Positions 40,691-49,363 of a stretch of DNA of 64,000 nucleotides are shown piece by piece (within the stretch, counting starts at the first letter, position 1; every line of letters begins with the position of its first letter). Under the pieces are notes generated by a model. It had not been told where the DNA came from, did no database searches, and saw only the letters and a program-made list of their open reading frames with translations. Source of the stretch: Nocardioides sp. WS12 (lineage in GTDB: Bacteria > Actinomycetota > Actinomycetes > Propionibacteriales > Nocardioidaceae). The stretch is taken from contig NZ_CP053928.1 of assembly GCF_014108865.1 (NCBI RefSeq), positions 4,712,001 to 4,776,000 of the forward strand. The letters run 5' to 3'. The position numbers and the translations under genes are program-made.

Positions 40691-43030
40691 TCATTCGACG
40701 GGCGTCCCCAACACCCTCTCGGGAGTCATCGGCAGTTGGCGTACCCGCTTGCCGGTGGCGGCGAAGACGGCGTTGCCGACAGCACCGCCGATGGTCCCGA
40801 TGGCAGGCTCACCAGCACCCCAGGCCGGTTCGTTCGGCCGGTCGATCAGGATGCACTCGATCGTGGGCACCTCGTTGAACCGGATCACCTCGTACTGCGT
40901 GGTGACGTTGAAGGGCGGAGCGATCTGCCAGACCACGCTGGTCACGCCGTTGGCGTTGTAGACGACCTCTTCATGGGTGGTGCGACTGATGCCCTGGATG
41001 ACGTTGCCCTCGATCTGGTTGCGCAGCCCGTCCGGGTTGATGATCAGGCCACAGTCGTGTGCCACCACGACCCGAGTGACCCGCACCTTCCCGGTGACCG
41101 GGTCGACCTCGACCTCTGCATAGGTCGCCGCGTAGGCGTTCTCCTCCTCGTACTGCTGGAAGCCGAGGCCTGCGCCGACGCCGTTCCCGCCAGCAGGACG
41201 GCTGTCCCAGGCGCTCTGCAGGGCCGCGACCACGGCGTGGGCGCGTGGGTCGCCGGCCAGGGCGTTCAACCGGATCTGCAGAGGGTCCTGGCCGGTGGCG
41301 TGCGCGACCTCGTCGAGGAAGGACTCGTTGGCGAACGAGTTCGAGAACCCGCCCAACGAGCGCAGCGCCGTGGTGCGCAGGAACTTGTACGTCAACGGAG
41401 CCGCCGCAACTCTGGACGTGGCCCCGAGCGTGGAGAAGCTTCTCACCAGCTTGGCGTCGGTGAGGCTGTCGGCGAACTCGTAGGTCACCGGTGCGTTGCG
41501 TCCCGAGGAGTTGTTCGAGTTCGCAGGGAGATCGGCGGGCAGCGAGCCCTTGAGGGTGCCCGCCAGGAGCGTGCCGGCGTTGTTGTTGCCGGGTCGGCTG
41601 TTGGCGGTCAGGGCATAGAGCCGGTGGTGCCACGCCACCAGACTTCCACCGGTGATACCCGCCTCCATGTCGTGAGCGGCGGCCTCCCCGAGCGGTTCCC
41701 AGCCGTGCTCGTTCTGCCGGGTCCACTGCAATCGCACGGGCTTCTTGACCGCCTGCGAGAGCAGTGCAGCATCAGCTGCGGCGTCGTCGACCCCGTCATG
41801 GCCGTAGCAACCAGACGCCTCCTCGTAGCGCACATGGACCTTCGAGGCGTTGCCGGCGCCGAAGAGCAGCGTGGCGATCGCCCCCCGCAGGTTGTAGACG
41901 TTCTGCGTCCCCGACCAGACGGTGGCCTGGATTCCGGTGACCGGGTCCGGCGCCTCCTTCACGTCGGCGACCGCGCAGGAGGCACCCATCGCCGCGTGCA
42001 TCTGGTACGGCGTGAAGTAGGACGCCGTCAGCTGCTGCTCCGCAGCGGCGTATGCCGCGGCGAAGTCGCCATGGGCGTCGTCGTTGAAGGTCCCGTAGTG
42101 GTTCGCGGGATCCTTCAGCTCGCTCTCCAGCGTCGCCATCGGCGCGAGTGCCGCGCCGGCGGTCCACTGGACCACGATCCCGGTGGCGGGCGCGGCGATC
42201 AGCGAGGCGGCGTACTCGGTCTCCGCGACGACGCCCACGAAGTTGTCCTGCTGCACGACAGCAACGAAACCCGGGATCGCCTCTGCCCTGGCCATCTGAG
42301 TGATGGCGGAGAACTGGGCGTTGCGTCCGTTCGGCCTGACCACGCGACCGTGCAGCATGCCGGGCAGGGACAGGTCGGAGACATAGGTGAAGGTGGCCAG
42401 CGCCTTGCCGGGGATGTCGACCCGGGGCACCGACGTACCGACGATCTTGTAGCTCGACGGAGAAACCACGGGAGCGGTTGCCGAGGTGGTGAGGAGTACG
42501 TCGGGCCCGGTCAGCAGCTTTTCGTAGGTCACCGACTTGGCGGTGCCGTTGACGGTGAACTTCCCCTTGGTCGCGGTGATCGAGCTCGCCGGCGCCTTGA
42601 GGTACGCCGCGGCCTTCGCCAGCAGCGCCTGGTACGCCGTCGCGGCGGCCTGACGGAGCAGGGGACCACCTTGCTGGATGGACTTGCTGCCCACCGTCCC
42701 GGCGGCCGGCGTGCGCACCGTGTCGCCCTGGATGAACTCGACCTTCGCCATGCCGAGCCGGAGCTCCTCGACCACGATCTGGGTGAGAGCCGTCTGGACC
42801 CCCGTGCCGAGCTCGACGCGGGCGCTGAAGATCGTCGTTCCCTTGGCGGTGAGGATCAGCCAGGCGTCGTCAGCTCCGGCGTGGGTGGTCGGGTCGATCC
42901 GGAGTTCGCCGCGGTTGGCTGCGATGGCGTCGGCGACACTCACCCCCAGCGCCTCCGCGAGGGCAAAGCCCACCACGAGCGAGCCGGTGCCCTTGAGCAC
43001 CATCCGGCGGGTCACGCTGGAGGTGGTCAT
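40691..43030 (-). CDS. Xanthine dehydrogenase-family molybdopterin subunit (isoquinoline 1-oxidoreductase beta-like)
   Basis: 779 aa. Tat signal at the N-terminus (SVTRRMVLKGTG then hydrophobic stretch to about residue 30), so it is exported. Two large Mo-binding regions follow with SGCYGHDGVDDAAADA (about 405-420), and GGFSNSFANESFLDEVA (about 560). This matches IorB/CoxL-like hydroxylases that oxidise heteroaromatics or aldehydes. Stop overlaps no gene; start overlaps the 2Fe-2S subunit stop (ATGA), so both come from one transcript. Confidence 0.88.
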   Translation of the reverse strand: MTTSSVTRRMVLKGTGSLVVGFALAEALGVSVADAIAANRGELRIDPTTHAGADDAWLILTAKGTTIFSARVELGTGVQTALTQIVVEELRLGMAKVEFIQGDTVRTPAAGTVGSKSIQQGGPLLRQAAATAYQALLAKAAAYLKAPASSITATKGKFTVNGTAKSVTYEKLLTGPDVLLTTSATAPVVSPSSYKIVGTSVPRVDIPGKALATFTYVSDLSLPGMLHGRVVRPNGRNAQFSAITQMARAEAIPGFVAVVQQDNFVGVVAETEYAASLIAAPATGIVVQWTAGAALAPMATLESELKDPANHYGTFNDDAHGDFAAAYAAAEQQLTASYFTPYQMHAAMGASCAVADVKEAPDPVTGIQATVWSGTQNVYNLRGAIATLLFGAGNASKVHVRYEEASGCYGHDGVDDAAADAALLSQAVKKPVRLQWTRQNEHGWEPLGEAAAHDMEAGITGGSLVAWHHRLYALTANSRPGNNNAGTLLAGTLKGSLPADLPANSNNSSGRNAPVTYEFADSLTDAKLVRSFSTLGATSRVAAAPLTYKFLRTTALRSLGGFSNSFANESFLDEVAHATGQDPLQIRLNALAGDPRAHAVVAALQSAWDSRPAGGNGVGAGLGFQQYEEENAYAATYAEVEVDPVTGKVRVTRVVVAHDCGLIINPDGLRNQIEGNVIQGISRTTHEEVVYNANGVTSVVWQIAPPFNVTTQYEVIRFNEVPTIECILIDRPNEPAWGAGEPAIGTIGGAVGNAVFAATGKRVRQLPMTPERVLGTPVE

Positions 43031-43551
43031 GACGTCATCTCCACGGCTGCGGCGTGGATCGCGTCGAGGATGCGGTTGTGCGCTCCGCACCGGCAGACGT
43101 AGTTGAACGGGTTGCCCTCGCTCGCCCCGGACAGGAAGTCCGCAGTCTCCGCCCTGCTCGGCACCGAGCTGTTGCCCGACGCCATGCGCGACTCGATCCA
43201 GCCGACGGCACCCATGATCATGCCGTTGATGCAGAAGGCGCACTGCGCGGCCTGTTTGTCGATGAACGCCGCCTGCATGGGATGTGGATCATCCACGGTC
43301 CCGAGTCCGTCGAGGGTCCGAACGGTTGCCCCTTCGGGGACGGCGGCCAGGGGCACGATGCAGGATCGCGAGATGACACCGTCCACCAGCACGGTGCAGG
43401 CGCCGCACTGGGCCACCCCGCAGCCGAACTTGGGCCCGATCTGGTCGCACTGCTCACGGAGTGCGTACAACAGTCGTTCGGTGTCGTCGGGCACCGCTAC
43501 CGTCACCGGCTGCCCATTGAGTTCGAGGTTGCGCGTCAAAGGGTTAGGCAC
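43027..43551 (-). CDS. 2Fe-2S subunit of molybdenum hydroxylase (IorA-like)
   Basis: 174 aa. Plant-type cluster motif CGVAQCGACTV (residues about 44-54 with a final Cys near 65) and second cluster CAFCINGM (about 104-111) plus CRCG (about 152-155), the standard two [2Fe-2S] layout. It passes electrons from the Mo subunit. GTG 43551; first gene of a two-gene operon divergent from xdhC. Confidence 0.93.
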   Translation of the reverse strand: MPNPLTRNLELNGQPVTVAVPDDTERLLYALREQCDQIGPKFGCGVAQCGACTVLVDGVISRSCIVPLAAVPEGATVRTLDGLGTVDDPHPMQAAFIDKQAAQCAFCINGMIMGAVGWIESRMASGNSSVPSRAETADFLSGASEGNPFNYVCRCGAHNRILDAIHAAAVEMTS

Positions 43552-43711
43552 GAGTCAGCCCCCATAGCTGTCTCCGGTCCGCTCACTGGGGTCCCGGCGG
43601 ACGTGCCCAAGGTAACTACGAGGAGCATCGATCTCAATGGCCCAATGTGACCAGTGTCGCCTGGCTCGAATCGCTGGCAGGGTGGACGGGTGACCGCTCC
43701 ACGAGGCGCCC

Positions 43712-44848
43712 ATGCGTGAGGTGATGCCCGCTCTGCTGGACTGGTGGCGCGCGGGCGAGCCGGTCGCCATGGCCACGGTCGTGGCCACCTTCCGGTCGGC
43801 ACCTCGCCCGCCGGGGGCAGCCATGCTCGTCGGCCCGGACGGATCCGCGGTCGGTTCGGTCTCCGGCGGTTGCGTGGAGGGTGCCGTCTTCGAGCTCGGC
43901 CAGGAGGTGCTCGCCTCCGGCGTACCGACCCTGCAGCGGTACGGCGTCTCGGACGATGACGCGTTCGCCGTCGGCCTGACCTGCGGCGGCATCCTCGACG
44001 TGTACGTCGAGCGGGTGGACCAGCAGTCCTTCCCGGAACTCGGCGCACTCGCCGACGACGTGGACGCCGGTCGACCGGTCGCGCTGATCGCCATCGTCGA
44101 CCACCCGGACCCGACGTACGTCGGCCGCCGGGCGGTCCTGCGCGACGCCGGCCTGGTGGGCTCCCTCGGCAGTCGCCGGATCGACGACGCGGTCCGCGAC
44201 GACGCGCTCGGCCTGCTCGCCACCGGGACGAGCGGCACCCTGACCTACGGCCCCGACGGAGAGCGCCGCGGCGAGGGGATGCGGGTGTTCGTGTGGGCGT
44301 TCGCCCCGAAGCCACGGATGCTGGTGTTCGGCGCCATCGACTTCGCTGCTGCCGTGGCCCGTGTCGGCGGGTTCCTCGGCCATCACGTGACAGTCTGCGA
44401 CGCCCGACCGGTCTTCGCCACCACCAGCCGCTTCCCCGGGGCCGACGAGGTCGTGGTGACCTGGCCGCACAAGTACCTGCGCGCCGAGCAGGAGGCGGGC
44501 CGCCTCGATGCCCGGACCGTCATCTGCGTGCTGACCCACGACCCGAAGTTCGACGTACCGCTGCTCGAGGTGGCGCTGCGCCTGCCCGAAGTCGGCTACG
44601 TGGGGGCGATGGGGTCCCGACGGACCCACGACGACCGGATGGCCCGGCTCCGGGAAGCCGGACTGACCGACGCCGAGCTCGACCGGCTGCACTCACCCAT
44701 CGGCCTCGACCTCGGCGCGCGCACCCCCGAGGAGACCGCGATCAGCATCGCGGCCGAGATCGTCGCTGGGCGCTGGGGCGGTTCCGGCCAGCCCCTGAAC
44801 GGCACGTCGAGCCGGATCCACCACGGTTCCACCCCAGACCCGGTCTGA
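43712..44848 (+). CDS. XdhC-family molybdenum cofactor insertion protein
   Basis: 378 aa. N-terminal XdhC/CoxI domain (VATFRSAPRPPGAAMLVGPDG, residues 25-45; SVSGGCVEGAVF, 50-61; TCGGILDVYVE, about 90-100) and C-terminal Rossmann domain (LVFGAIDFAAAVARVGGFLGHH, about 207-228). XdhC proteins sulfurate and insert Mo cofactor into xanthine dehydrogenase-type enzymes; divergence from the molybdenum hydroxylase pair supports that. In the Rossmann loop GAIDFA is an unusual form of the common GAGHVA. Confidence 0.88.
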   Translation: MREVMPALLDWWRAGEPVAMATVVATFRSAPRPPGAAMLVGPDGSAVGSVSGGCVEGAVFELGQEVLASGVPTLQRYGVSDDDAFAVGLTCGGILDVYVERVDQQSFPELGALADDVDAGRPVALIAIVDHPDPTYVGRRAVLRDAGLVGSLGSRRIDDAVRDDALGLLATGTSGTLTYGPDGERRGEGMRVFVWAFAPKPRMLVFGAIDFAAAVARVGGFLGHHVTVCDARPVFATTSRFPGADEVVVTWPHKYLRAEQEAGRLDARTVICVLTHDPKFDVPLLEVALRLPEVGYVGAMGSRRTHDDRMARLREAGLTDAELDRLHSPIGLDLGARTPEETAISIAAEIVAGRWGGSGQPLNGTSSRIHHGSTPDPV

Positions 44849-44880
44849 GCGCCGTTAGGAATCCGTGCTGGACGAACTTG

Positions 44881-44959
44881 CTCCCCGGGATGGAGTCGAA
44901 CCATCGTCGCTAGTCCTGATTCAAAGTCAGGCGGGCCCTGCCGGCAGACCAACCGGGGA
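44881..44959 (-). tRNA. tRNA-Gln (anticodon UUG), atypical D and variable regions
   Basis: Read on the minus strand. Acceptor stem TCCCCGG/CCGGGGA (7 bp, U1-A72), discriminator G73, anticodon stem CCTGA/TCAGG with loop CTTTGAA (UUG), T-arm GATGG-TTCGACT-CCATC. U1-A72, G73 and G36 are classic Gln identity features. Odd: 79 nt to the discriminator, a roughly 9-nt variable region instead of 4-5, and an extra base between the D and anticodon stems. The genomic 3' end reads GCA, so CCA is not fully encoded. Confidence 0.8.
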
Positions 44960-44985
44960 TTGCGAGGCCAAGCCTAGAGCGCGTG

Positions 44986-45048
44986 CGTCGTACCTGACGA
45001 AACGGTTGCCTTCCGCGAGCGGAGAGGACAGTTTCGTCAGGTACGACG
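44986..45048 (-). terminator. 18-bp perfect inverted repeat between LppU-like gene and tRNA-Gln
   Basis: CGTCGTACCTGACGAAAC (44986-45003) pairs without mismatch with GTTTCGTCAGGTACGACG (45031-45048); the 27-nt loop holds a small TCCGC-GA-GCGGA hairpin. It lies 11 nt after the stop of the LppU-like gene and before the tRNA, where it would end transcription or be processed; the stem is unusually long for a terminator. Confidence 0.7.
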
Positions 45049-45058
45049 GCGATGCGAC

Positions 45059-45559
45059 TCAGGCGTTCGGCACCAGGCAGAGCAAGGTGTCGCGCTTCTT
45101 GTAGTCCAGCGGCTGCGCGCCGTTGGCGCAGGCGGTACCGGACTTGCCGACGCTGGAGACCAGCGCGACGTCGGCGTCACCCTTGTTGGCCGCGCACTCG
45201 ACCTTCGAGCTCTCGGTGGCGGTCAGCCGGAAGCAGTCGCCCTTCGCGGCGTTCAGACCGAGGCACAGCTCGGCCACGTTGCCCGAGTCCGCCTTGCCGA
45301 CCGAGATCGACAGGGTGTCCTCGCTCGGGTCGCAGTCACCCTTGTTGCCCGTGACCTTGAAGGTGGCGTCCGCGTCGCCGCAGTCCTTGTCCTCGGTCTT
45401 GGCGTTGACGGTGCCCGTGACGGTGATGCACTCGCCGACCTTCGGGGCCTGCGCTTCGGCGACCTTCTCCGATCCCTTGCTGAGGACGAATGTCGCGACG
45501 ATGGCGATCAGGATCGCGACGCCGACGCCGCCGAGTTTGACGATCAGGCTCTTGCCCAT
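45059..45559 (-). CDS. LppU/SCO3897-family secreted protein
   Basis: 166 aa. One N-terminal membrane segment (residues 7-26), then a domain with paired cysteines: VGECITVTG (about 41-49), EDKDCGDADATFKVTG (about 57-72), KGDCDPS (about 74-80), KGDCFRL (about 105), and CLVPNA at the end. This repeating VGxC / DCGDADA pattern matches the LppU/SCO3897 family of exported actinobacterial proteins of unknown function. Single gene between tRNA and acyl-CoA dehydrogenase. Confidence 0.82.
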   Translation of the reverse strand: MGKSLIVKLGGVGVAILIAIVATFVLSKGSEKVAEAQAPKVGECITVTGTVNAKTEDKDCGDADATFKVTGNKGDCDPSEDTLSISVGKADSGNVAELCLGLNAAKGDCFRLTATESSKVECAANKGDADVALVSSVGKSGTACANGAQPLDYKKRDTLLCLVPNA

Positions 45560-45650
45560 GGGGGGTTCCCTCCGAGTGTGAAAAGGGTGGTCCCGAGCCC
45601 CCCTCAGTGAATTCTCAGGATCACCCTAAGGGCAGGGGGTCTGAAGTGCG

Positions 45651-46799
45651 TCAGCGCAGCAGGTCACGCCCGATCACCATCCGTTGAATCTGGTTGGTTC
45701 CCTCGAAGATCTGGGTCACCTTTGCGTCGCGGAACATCCGCTCCACGGGGTACTCCCGCGTGAAGCCGTTGCCGCCGAGCACCTGCACCGCGTCGGTGGT
45801 CACCCGCATCGCGGCGTCGGATGCGGTCAGCTTGGCGATGGACGCCTGACGCGAGTACGGACGTCCGGCATCCTTCAGTCGCGCAGCGTGGAGGTACGCC
45901 GCCCGCGACCGTTCGACGTCGGCGGCCATGTCGGCCAGCAGGAACTGCAGGCCCTGGAACTCCCCGATCTTCTGGCCGAACTGCTCCCGCTCGCGCGCGT
46001 ACGCAACCGCGTGCGCCAGTGCACCCTGGGCGATGCCGGTCGCGACAGCGGCGATGCCGAGACGGCCGGCGTCGAGGGCCGACAGGGCCACCTTCATGCC
46101 CGCGCCCTCGTCGCCGATCAACTGGGCTGCGGGCACCCGGGCGTCGTCGAACAGCACCTGCGTGGTGACGTCGCAGTGCAGGCCCATCTTCTTCTCGGGG
46201 GCACCGAAGGTCATCCCGGGCGTCCCGTCCTCCACGACGAAGGCCGACAGACCGCGCTTCGGGTCCTCGGAGGTGCGGGCGAACAGCACGTAGTAGTCGG
46301 CACAGGACCCGTTGGAGATCCACTGCTTGGTGCCCTTGACGACGAAGTCATCGCCGTCGCGGCGGGCCGACGTCCGGATGCCGCTGACATCGGACCCGGC
46401 CTGCGGCTCGGACAGGCCGTAGGCACCGAGCCAGTCGCCCGAGAGCATCCGGGGCAACCAGGTCTCGCGCAGTTCGGGCGACCCGTTGGCGGCGACCACG
46501 GTGCCCGTGAGCGCATGCACGCTGACACCGACCCCGACGCTCGGCCACACCGTGGCGATCTCCTCGACGACCTGGAGGTACACCTCGTAGGGCTGGTTCC
46601 CGCCGCCGTACTCCTCGGCGAATGGCAGGCTCAACAGGCCGGAGCGACCGAGCAACCGGTACGCGGCTTCAGGGAACTCGGCCCGTTCCTCGGCCTCGGC
46701 GACCTGCGGCGCGAGCTCCTTCGTGGCGATCTCGCGGGTCAGGGCGAGCAGTTCCTCTGCTTCCTCGCTGGGCAGCAGTCGGTCGACGGTGGTGGCCAT
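45651..46799 (-). CDS. Acyl-CoA dehydrogenase
   Basis: 382-aa FAD enzyme of the short/medium-chain type. Signatures: GLSEPQAGSDVSGIRTSA (residues about 132-149), KGTKQWISNG (about 155), FGQKIGEFQGLQFLLADMA (about 270) and the catalytic-Glu region QIFEGTNQIQR near the C-terminus. It catalyses alpha,beta-dehydrogenation of acyl-CoAs with electrons passed to ETF. ATG 46799. Sits 9 nt downstream of the metallophosphoesterase start of the next gene's 3' end, no shared operon evident. Confidence 0.93.
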   Translation of the reverse strand: MATTVDRLLPSEEAEELLALTREIATKELAPQVAEAEERAEFPEAAYRLLGRSGLLSLPFAEEYGGGNQPYEVYLQVVEEIATVWPSVGVGVSVHALTGTVVAANGSPELRETWLPRMLSGDWLGAYGLSEPQAGSDVSGIRTSARRDGDDFVVKGTKQWISNGSCADYYVLFARTSEDPKRGLSAFVVEDGTPGMTFGAPEKKMGLHCDVTTQVLFDDARVPAAQLIGDEGAGMKVALSALDAGRLGIAAVATGIAQGALAHAVAYAREREQFGQKIGEFQGLQFLLADMAADVERSRAAYLHAARLKDAGRPYSRQASIAKLTASDAAMRVTTDAVQVLGGNGFTREYPVERMFRDAKVTQIFEGTNQIQRMVIGRDLLR

Positions 46800-46808
46800 G
46801 CAGGCAGC

Positions 46809-48320
46809 CTATGAGTAGGTCAGCTCGACCCAGTCGTCGACGTCGTAGCGGCCGTTGGTCTGCAGCGTCACCGACTGGATGCCGACGGGACGTCCCTCGC
46901 GGTAGGTGATCAGCGCGACGCCGGCAGCCCGGCGGAGCTTGCTGCCGATGGCGATCGCGTACGCAGCGCCGCCGGTGGTGCCGACGGTGTAGGTGTAGCC
47001 GGTGGTGTCGTTCTCGCCGATGACCGCGGTGGGGCCGTCCTGGACGTGGGTGTGGCCACCGACGACGAGGTCGACGCAGCCGCGGGCCAGTGCGTCGTCG
47101 CCGAAGTCGGCGTCATGGACGAGGATCGTGTTGACCCGTTCGCCGCGTTCGTCGGCGTCACAGGCCTCGTCGGTGAGCCGCTGGGCCACCTCGGACGACG
47201 TCAGGCCCGTCTCGTCGCGCCAGTTGCCGAGCCCACTGGACCGCGGGTCGTCGACACCGAGCAGGCGCGCGTTGCCCGGGCCGTCGATCTCGGCGCCGTC
47301 GAAGTAGGTCCAGCCCTGCTCCTCCATGTGGCCGCGCACGAAGGTGCCGTTGTCGTGGTTGCCGGACACCGCCCAGCGGCCGTCGAAGTCCTCGAACGCG
47401 GCGCCGAGGGAGTCGAGGGAGAAGGCCTCCCAGCGCTCCCCTGTCGACGTGTCGTCCCCTGCGTTGAAGACGTTGGTGGCGCCCCCGGCCTTGGCAATGG
47501 CGCGGGCCACCTTGTCCATGCCGACGTTGTCGTGACGATCCGAGACCAGCAGGACGACCGTCTCGTCGGCGTCCGGTTCGCGCAGCTCGAGGTCGGCCGC
47601 GTCGTCGGTGGCCTTCGAGTAGAACGCCAGTCCCTGCTGGTAACTGCTGACCGCGCTGGCGATCAGCCGACGGGTCTGCCCGGTGGAGGCATCGCCGAGG
47701 ACCAGCACGTCGCGGGCCTGTTCCGGCAGGGGTACGGCGGTGCCCACGAAGTCCTGCAGCGAGGACCAGTTCTCGACCGGCGGATCCTGCTGGCCCCAGC
47801 CCGTGGGTACGGCGACCGCGGCCACCACCACGAGCAGGACGGTCGCGCCGATGGCGCCCTTGCGCGTGGGCAGGGCGCTGACCAGTCCCCGCCGTCGCTC
47901 CGGCCCGATGGCCGCCCACATCAGCAGCGGGACCGCGCCGATGGCCGCGCCCTGGACGAGGGCGGCAAGTGCCATCGAGGTCACGGCGCGCTCGACCACG
48001 GCGATCTGGCCGTCGGGCTGTGACGCAATGGCGGCATAGCGCGCGGTGAGTTCGGGCAGGGACGCCGTGTCGCTCTTGCCGAGCTGGACCTCCACCCCGA
48101 TCTTCGAGGGCGAGGGCACCCACAGGTCCGGCAGCACCGGGCCGGTGCGCAGCACGACGTCACCCGAGAAGTCCGGGCTGATCGTCGCTTCGTGGCTGGC
48201 CAGGTCGATCTCGCGCTCGCTGCCGACGAAGATCGTCGCCGCGATGCAGATCGACAGCACGATCCAGATCCCGACATAGGTCAGGACCTTGAGGACCCGC
48301 AGGGGCGAGATCGGAGGAAT
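46809..48320 (-). CDS. Membrane-anchored metallophosphoesterase, possible ATT start
   Basis: About 503 aa. Two N-terminal membrane helices flank an extracytoplasmic part; the calcineurin-like domain has SDRHDN (about residue 238), GNHDNGTF (about 320), HDADFGDD (about 400) and GGHTHVQDG (about 420), metal-ligand motifs complete but with R for the usual DxH Leu/His region. The first usual start, GTG 48260, would cut the first membrane helix; an ATT at 48320 lies 5 nt after GGAGG and restores it (SPLRVLKVLTYVGIWIVLS). Gene begins 2 nt after the rlmB stop. Confidence 0.75.
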   Translation of the reverse strand: MPPISPLRVLKVLTYVGIWIVLSICIAATIFVGSEREIDLASHEATISPDFSGDVVLRTGPVLPDLWVPSPSKIGVEVQLGKSDTASLPELTARYAAIASQPDGQIAVVERAVTSMALAALVQGAAIGAVPLLMWAAIGPERRRGLVSALPTRKGAIGATVLLVVVAAVAVPTGWGQQDPPVENWSSLQDFVGTAVPLPEQARDVLVLGDASTGQTRRLIASAVSSYQQGLAFYSKATDDAADLELREPDADETVVLLVSDRHDNVGMDKVARAIAKAGGATNVFNAGDDTSTGERWEAFSLDSLGAAFEDFDGRWAVSGNHDNGTFVRGHMEEQGWTYFDGAEIDGPGNARLLGVDDPRSSGLGNWRDETGLTSSEVAQRLTDEACDADERGERVNTILVHDADFGDDALARGCVDLVVGGHTHVQDGPTAVIGENDTTGYTYTVGTTGGAAYAIAIGSKLRRAAGVALITYREGRPVGIQSVTLQTNGRYDVDDWVELTYS

Positions 48321-48322
48321 CG

Positions 48323-49291
48323 TTACCTCCGGCTCCGGGCCTCCGCGACGGCGTAGAGCGCGACCGACGCGGCCACTCCAGCGTTGAGGGACTCGAGGAC
48401 CCCCGCCATCGGGATCGAGAGCAGTCGGTCGCAGTTCTCCGCCACCAGGCGGGCCAAGCCGTCGCCCTCGGAACCGATGACGAGCACCAGCGGACCCTTG
48501 ACGAGGTCGGTGTCAGCGACGAGTTCTGGGAGGCTCAGGTCGCCGTCGGCGGCCAGGCCGATCACGAAGCATCCGGCGTCCTGGTAGGCCTTGATCTGGC
48601 GGTTCAGGTTCACCGTCTGCGCGACGGGGCAGCGGGCGGCAGCACCGGCCGACGTCTTCCAGGCCGATGCGGTCATCGACGCGGCGCGACGCTCGGGAAT
48701 CACGACGCCGTGCGCGCCGAATCCGGCAGCGCTGCGGACGATTGCGCCGAGGTTGCGCGGGTCGGTGATCGAATCGAGCATCACGATGAGCGGTGCCTCG
48801 GCAGCTTCGGTCGCCGCGTCGAGCAGGTCGTTCGGGTCGGCGTACTCGTAGGGAGGGATGCGCGCGGCGATGCCCTGGTGGACAGCCTTGTCGGTGAGCT
48901 TGTCGAGCTCGGTGCGGCTGACCTCCATGAGGCCCACACCCATCTCCGCAGCCAGGCGGAAGACCTCGCGCAGGCGGGTGTCGCGCTCGGTGTTGTCGGC
49001 GACGTAGACCGACGTGATCGGAACCTTCTCGCGCAGCGCCTCGAGCACGGAGTTGCGCCCAGCGATCCACTCGGCGTCGCTGGTCTTGCGGCCGCCGCTG
49101 CCGGCTCCGGCGCGCTTGGCCTGCCGCTTCTTGTACTCCTCGGCCTTGTGCGTCTTGTGGTACGGGCGGTCGGCCGCCTTCGGCGTCGGGCCCTTGCCCT
49201 CGAGTCCGCGGCGCACCTGGCCACCGGACCCGGCCTGCGGCCTCTTGCTCGACTTGCGGATCGCGCCCTTGCGGCTCGAGTTCCCAGCCAT
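48323..49291 (-). CDS. rlmB: 23S rRNA (guanosine-2'-O)-methyltransferase RlmB-like (SpoU)
   Basis: 322 aa. Basic N-terminal extension (residues 1-75, KR-rich), SpoU N-domain (AGRNSVLEAL, about 85) and knotted SAM-binding domain: LDSITDPRNLGAIVRSA (about 183-199), LVLVIGSEGDGLARLV (about 270-285), and IPMAGVLESLNAGVAASVALY (about 292-312). It methylates G2251-equivalent in the peptidyl-transferase loop. ATG 49291. Downstream of cysS, as in mycobacteria. Confidence 0.92.
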   Translation of the reverse strand: MAGNSSRKGAIRKSSKRPQAGSGGQVRRGLEGKGPTPKAADRPYHKTHKAEEYKKRQAKRAGAGSGGRKTSDAEWIAGRNSVLEALREKVPITSVYVADNTERDTRLREVFRLAAEMGVGLMEVSRTELDKLTDKAVHQGIAARIPPYEYADPNDLLDAATEAAEAPLIVMLDSITDPRNLGAIVRSAAGFGAHGVVIPERRAASMTASAWKTSAGAAARCPVAQTVNLNRQIKAYQDAGCFVIGLAADGDLSLPELVADTDLVKGPLVLVIGSEGDGLARLVAENCDRLLSIPMAGVLESLNAGVAASVALYAVAEARSRR

Positions 49292-49326
49292 GTCAGTTTC
49301 CTTGCTTTCGGTGGATCGCCCGGACG

Positions 49327-49363
49327 GGTTTCGAAGCTCGCTGCGCTCGCACCTCAACCACCG
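49327..49363. repeat. Interspersed repeat at the end of cysS
   Basis: GGTTTCGAAGCTCGCTGCGC followed by TCGCACCTCAACCACCG. This resembles a repeat I recall from many actinobacterial genomes (GGTTTCGA...CTCAACCACC). Its minus-strand GGTGGTTGA supplies the last two Gly codons and the TGA stop of cysS. Confidence 0.65.

Noticed and set aside
43552..43711. Operator between the molybdenum hydroxylase pair and xdhC
   Set aside because: Only a weak 6-bp dyad (GTCCGC/GCGGAC) is seen; too little to call a site.
46921..46960. GGCGGAGCTTGCTGCCGAT in the metallophosphoesterase gene resembling the 74-bp repeat
   Set aside because: Only the central palindrome matches and the local protein (IGSKLRRAAG) is normal for the family, so it is treated as chance.
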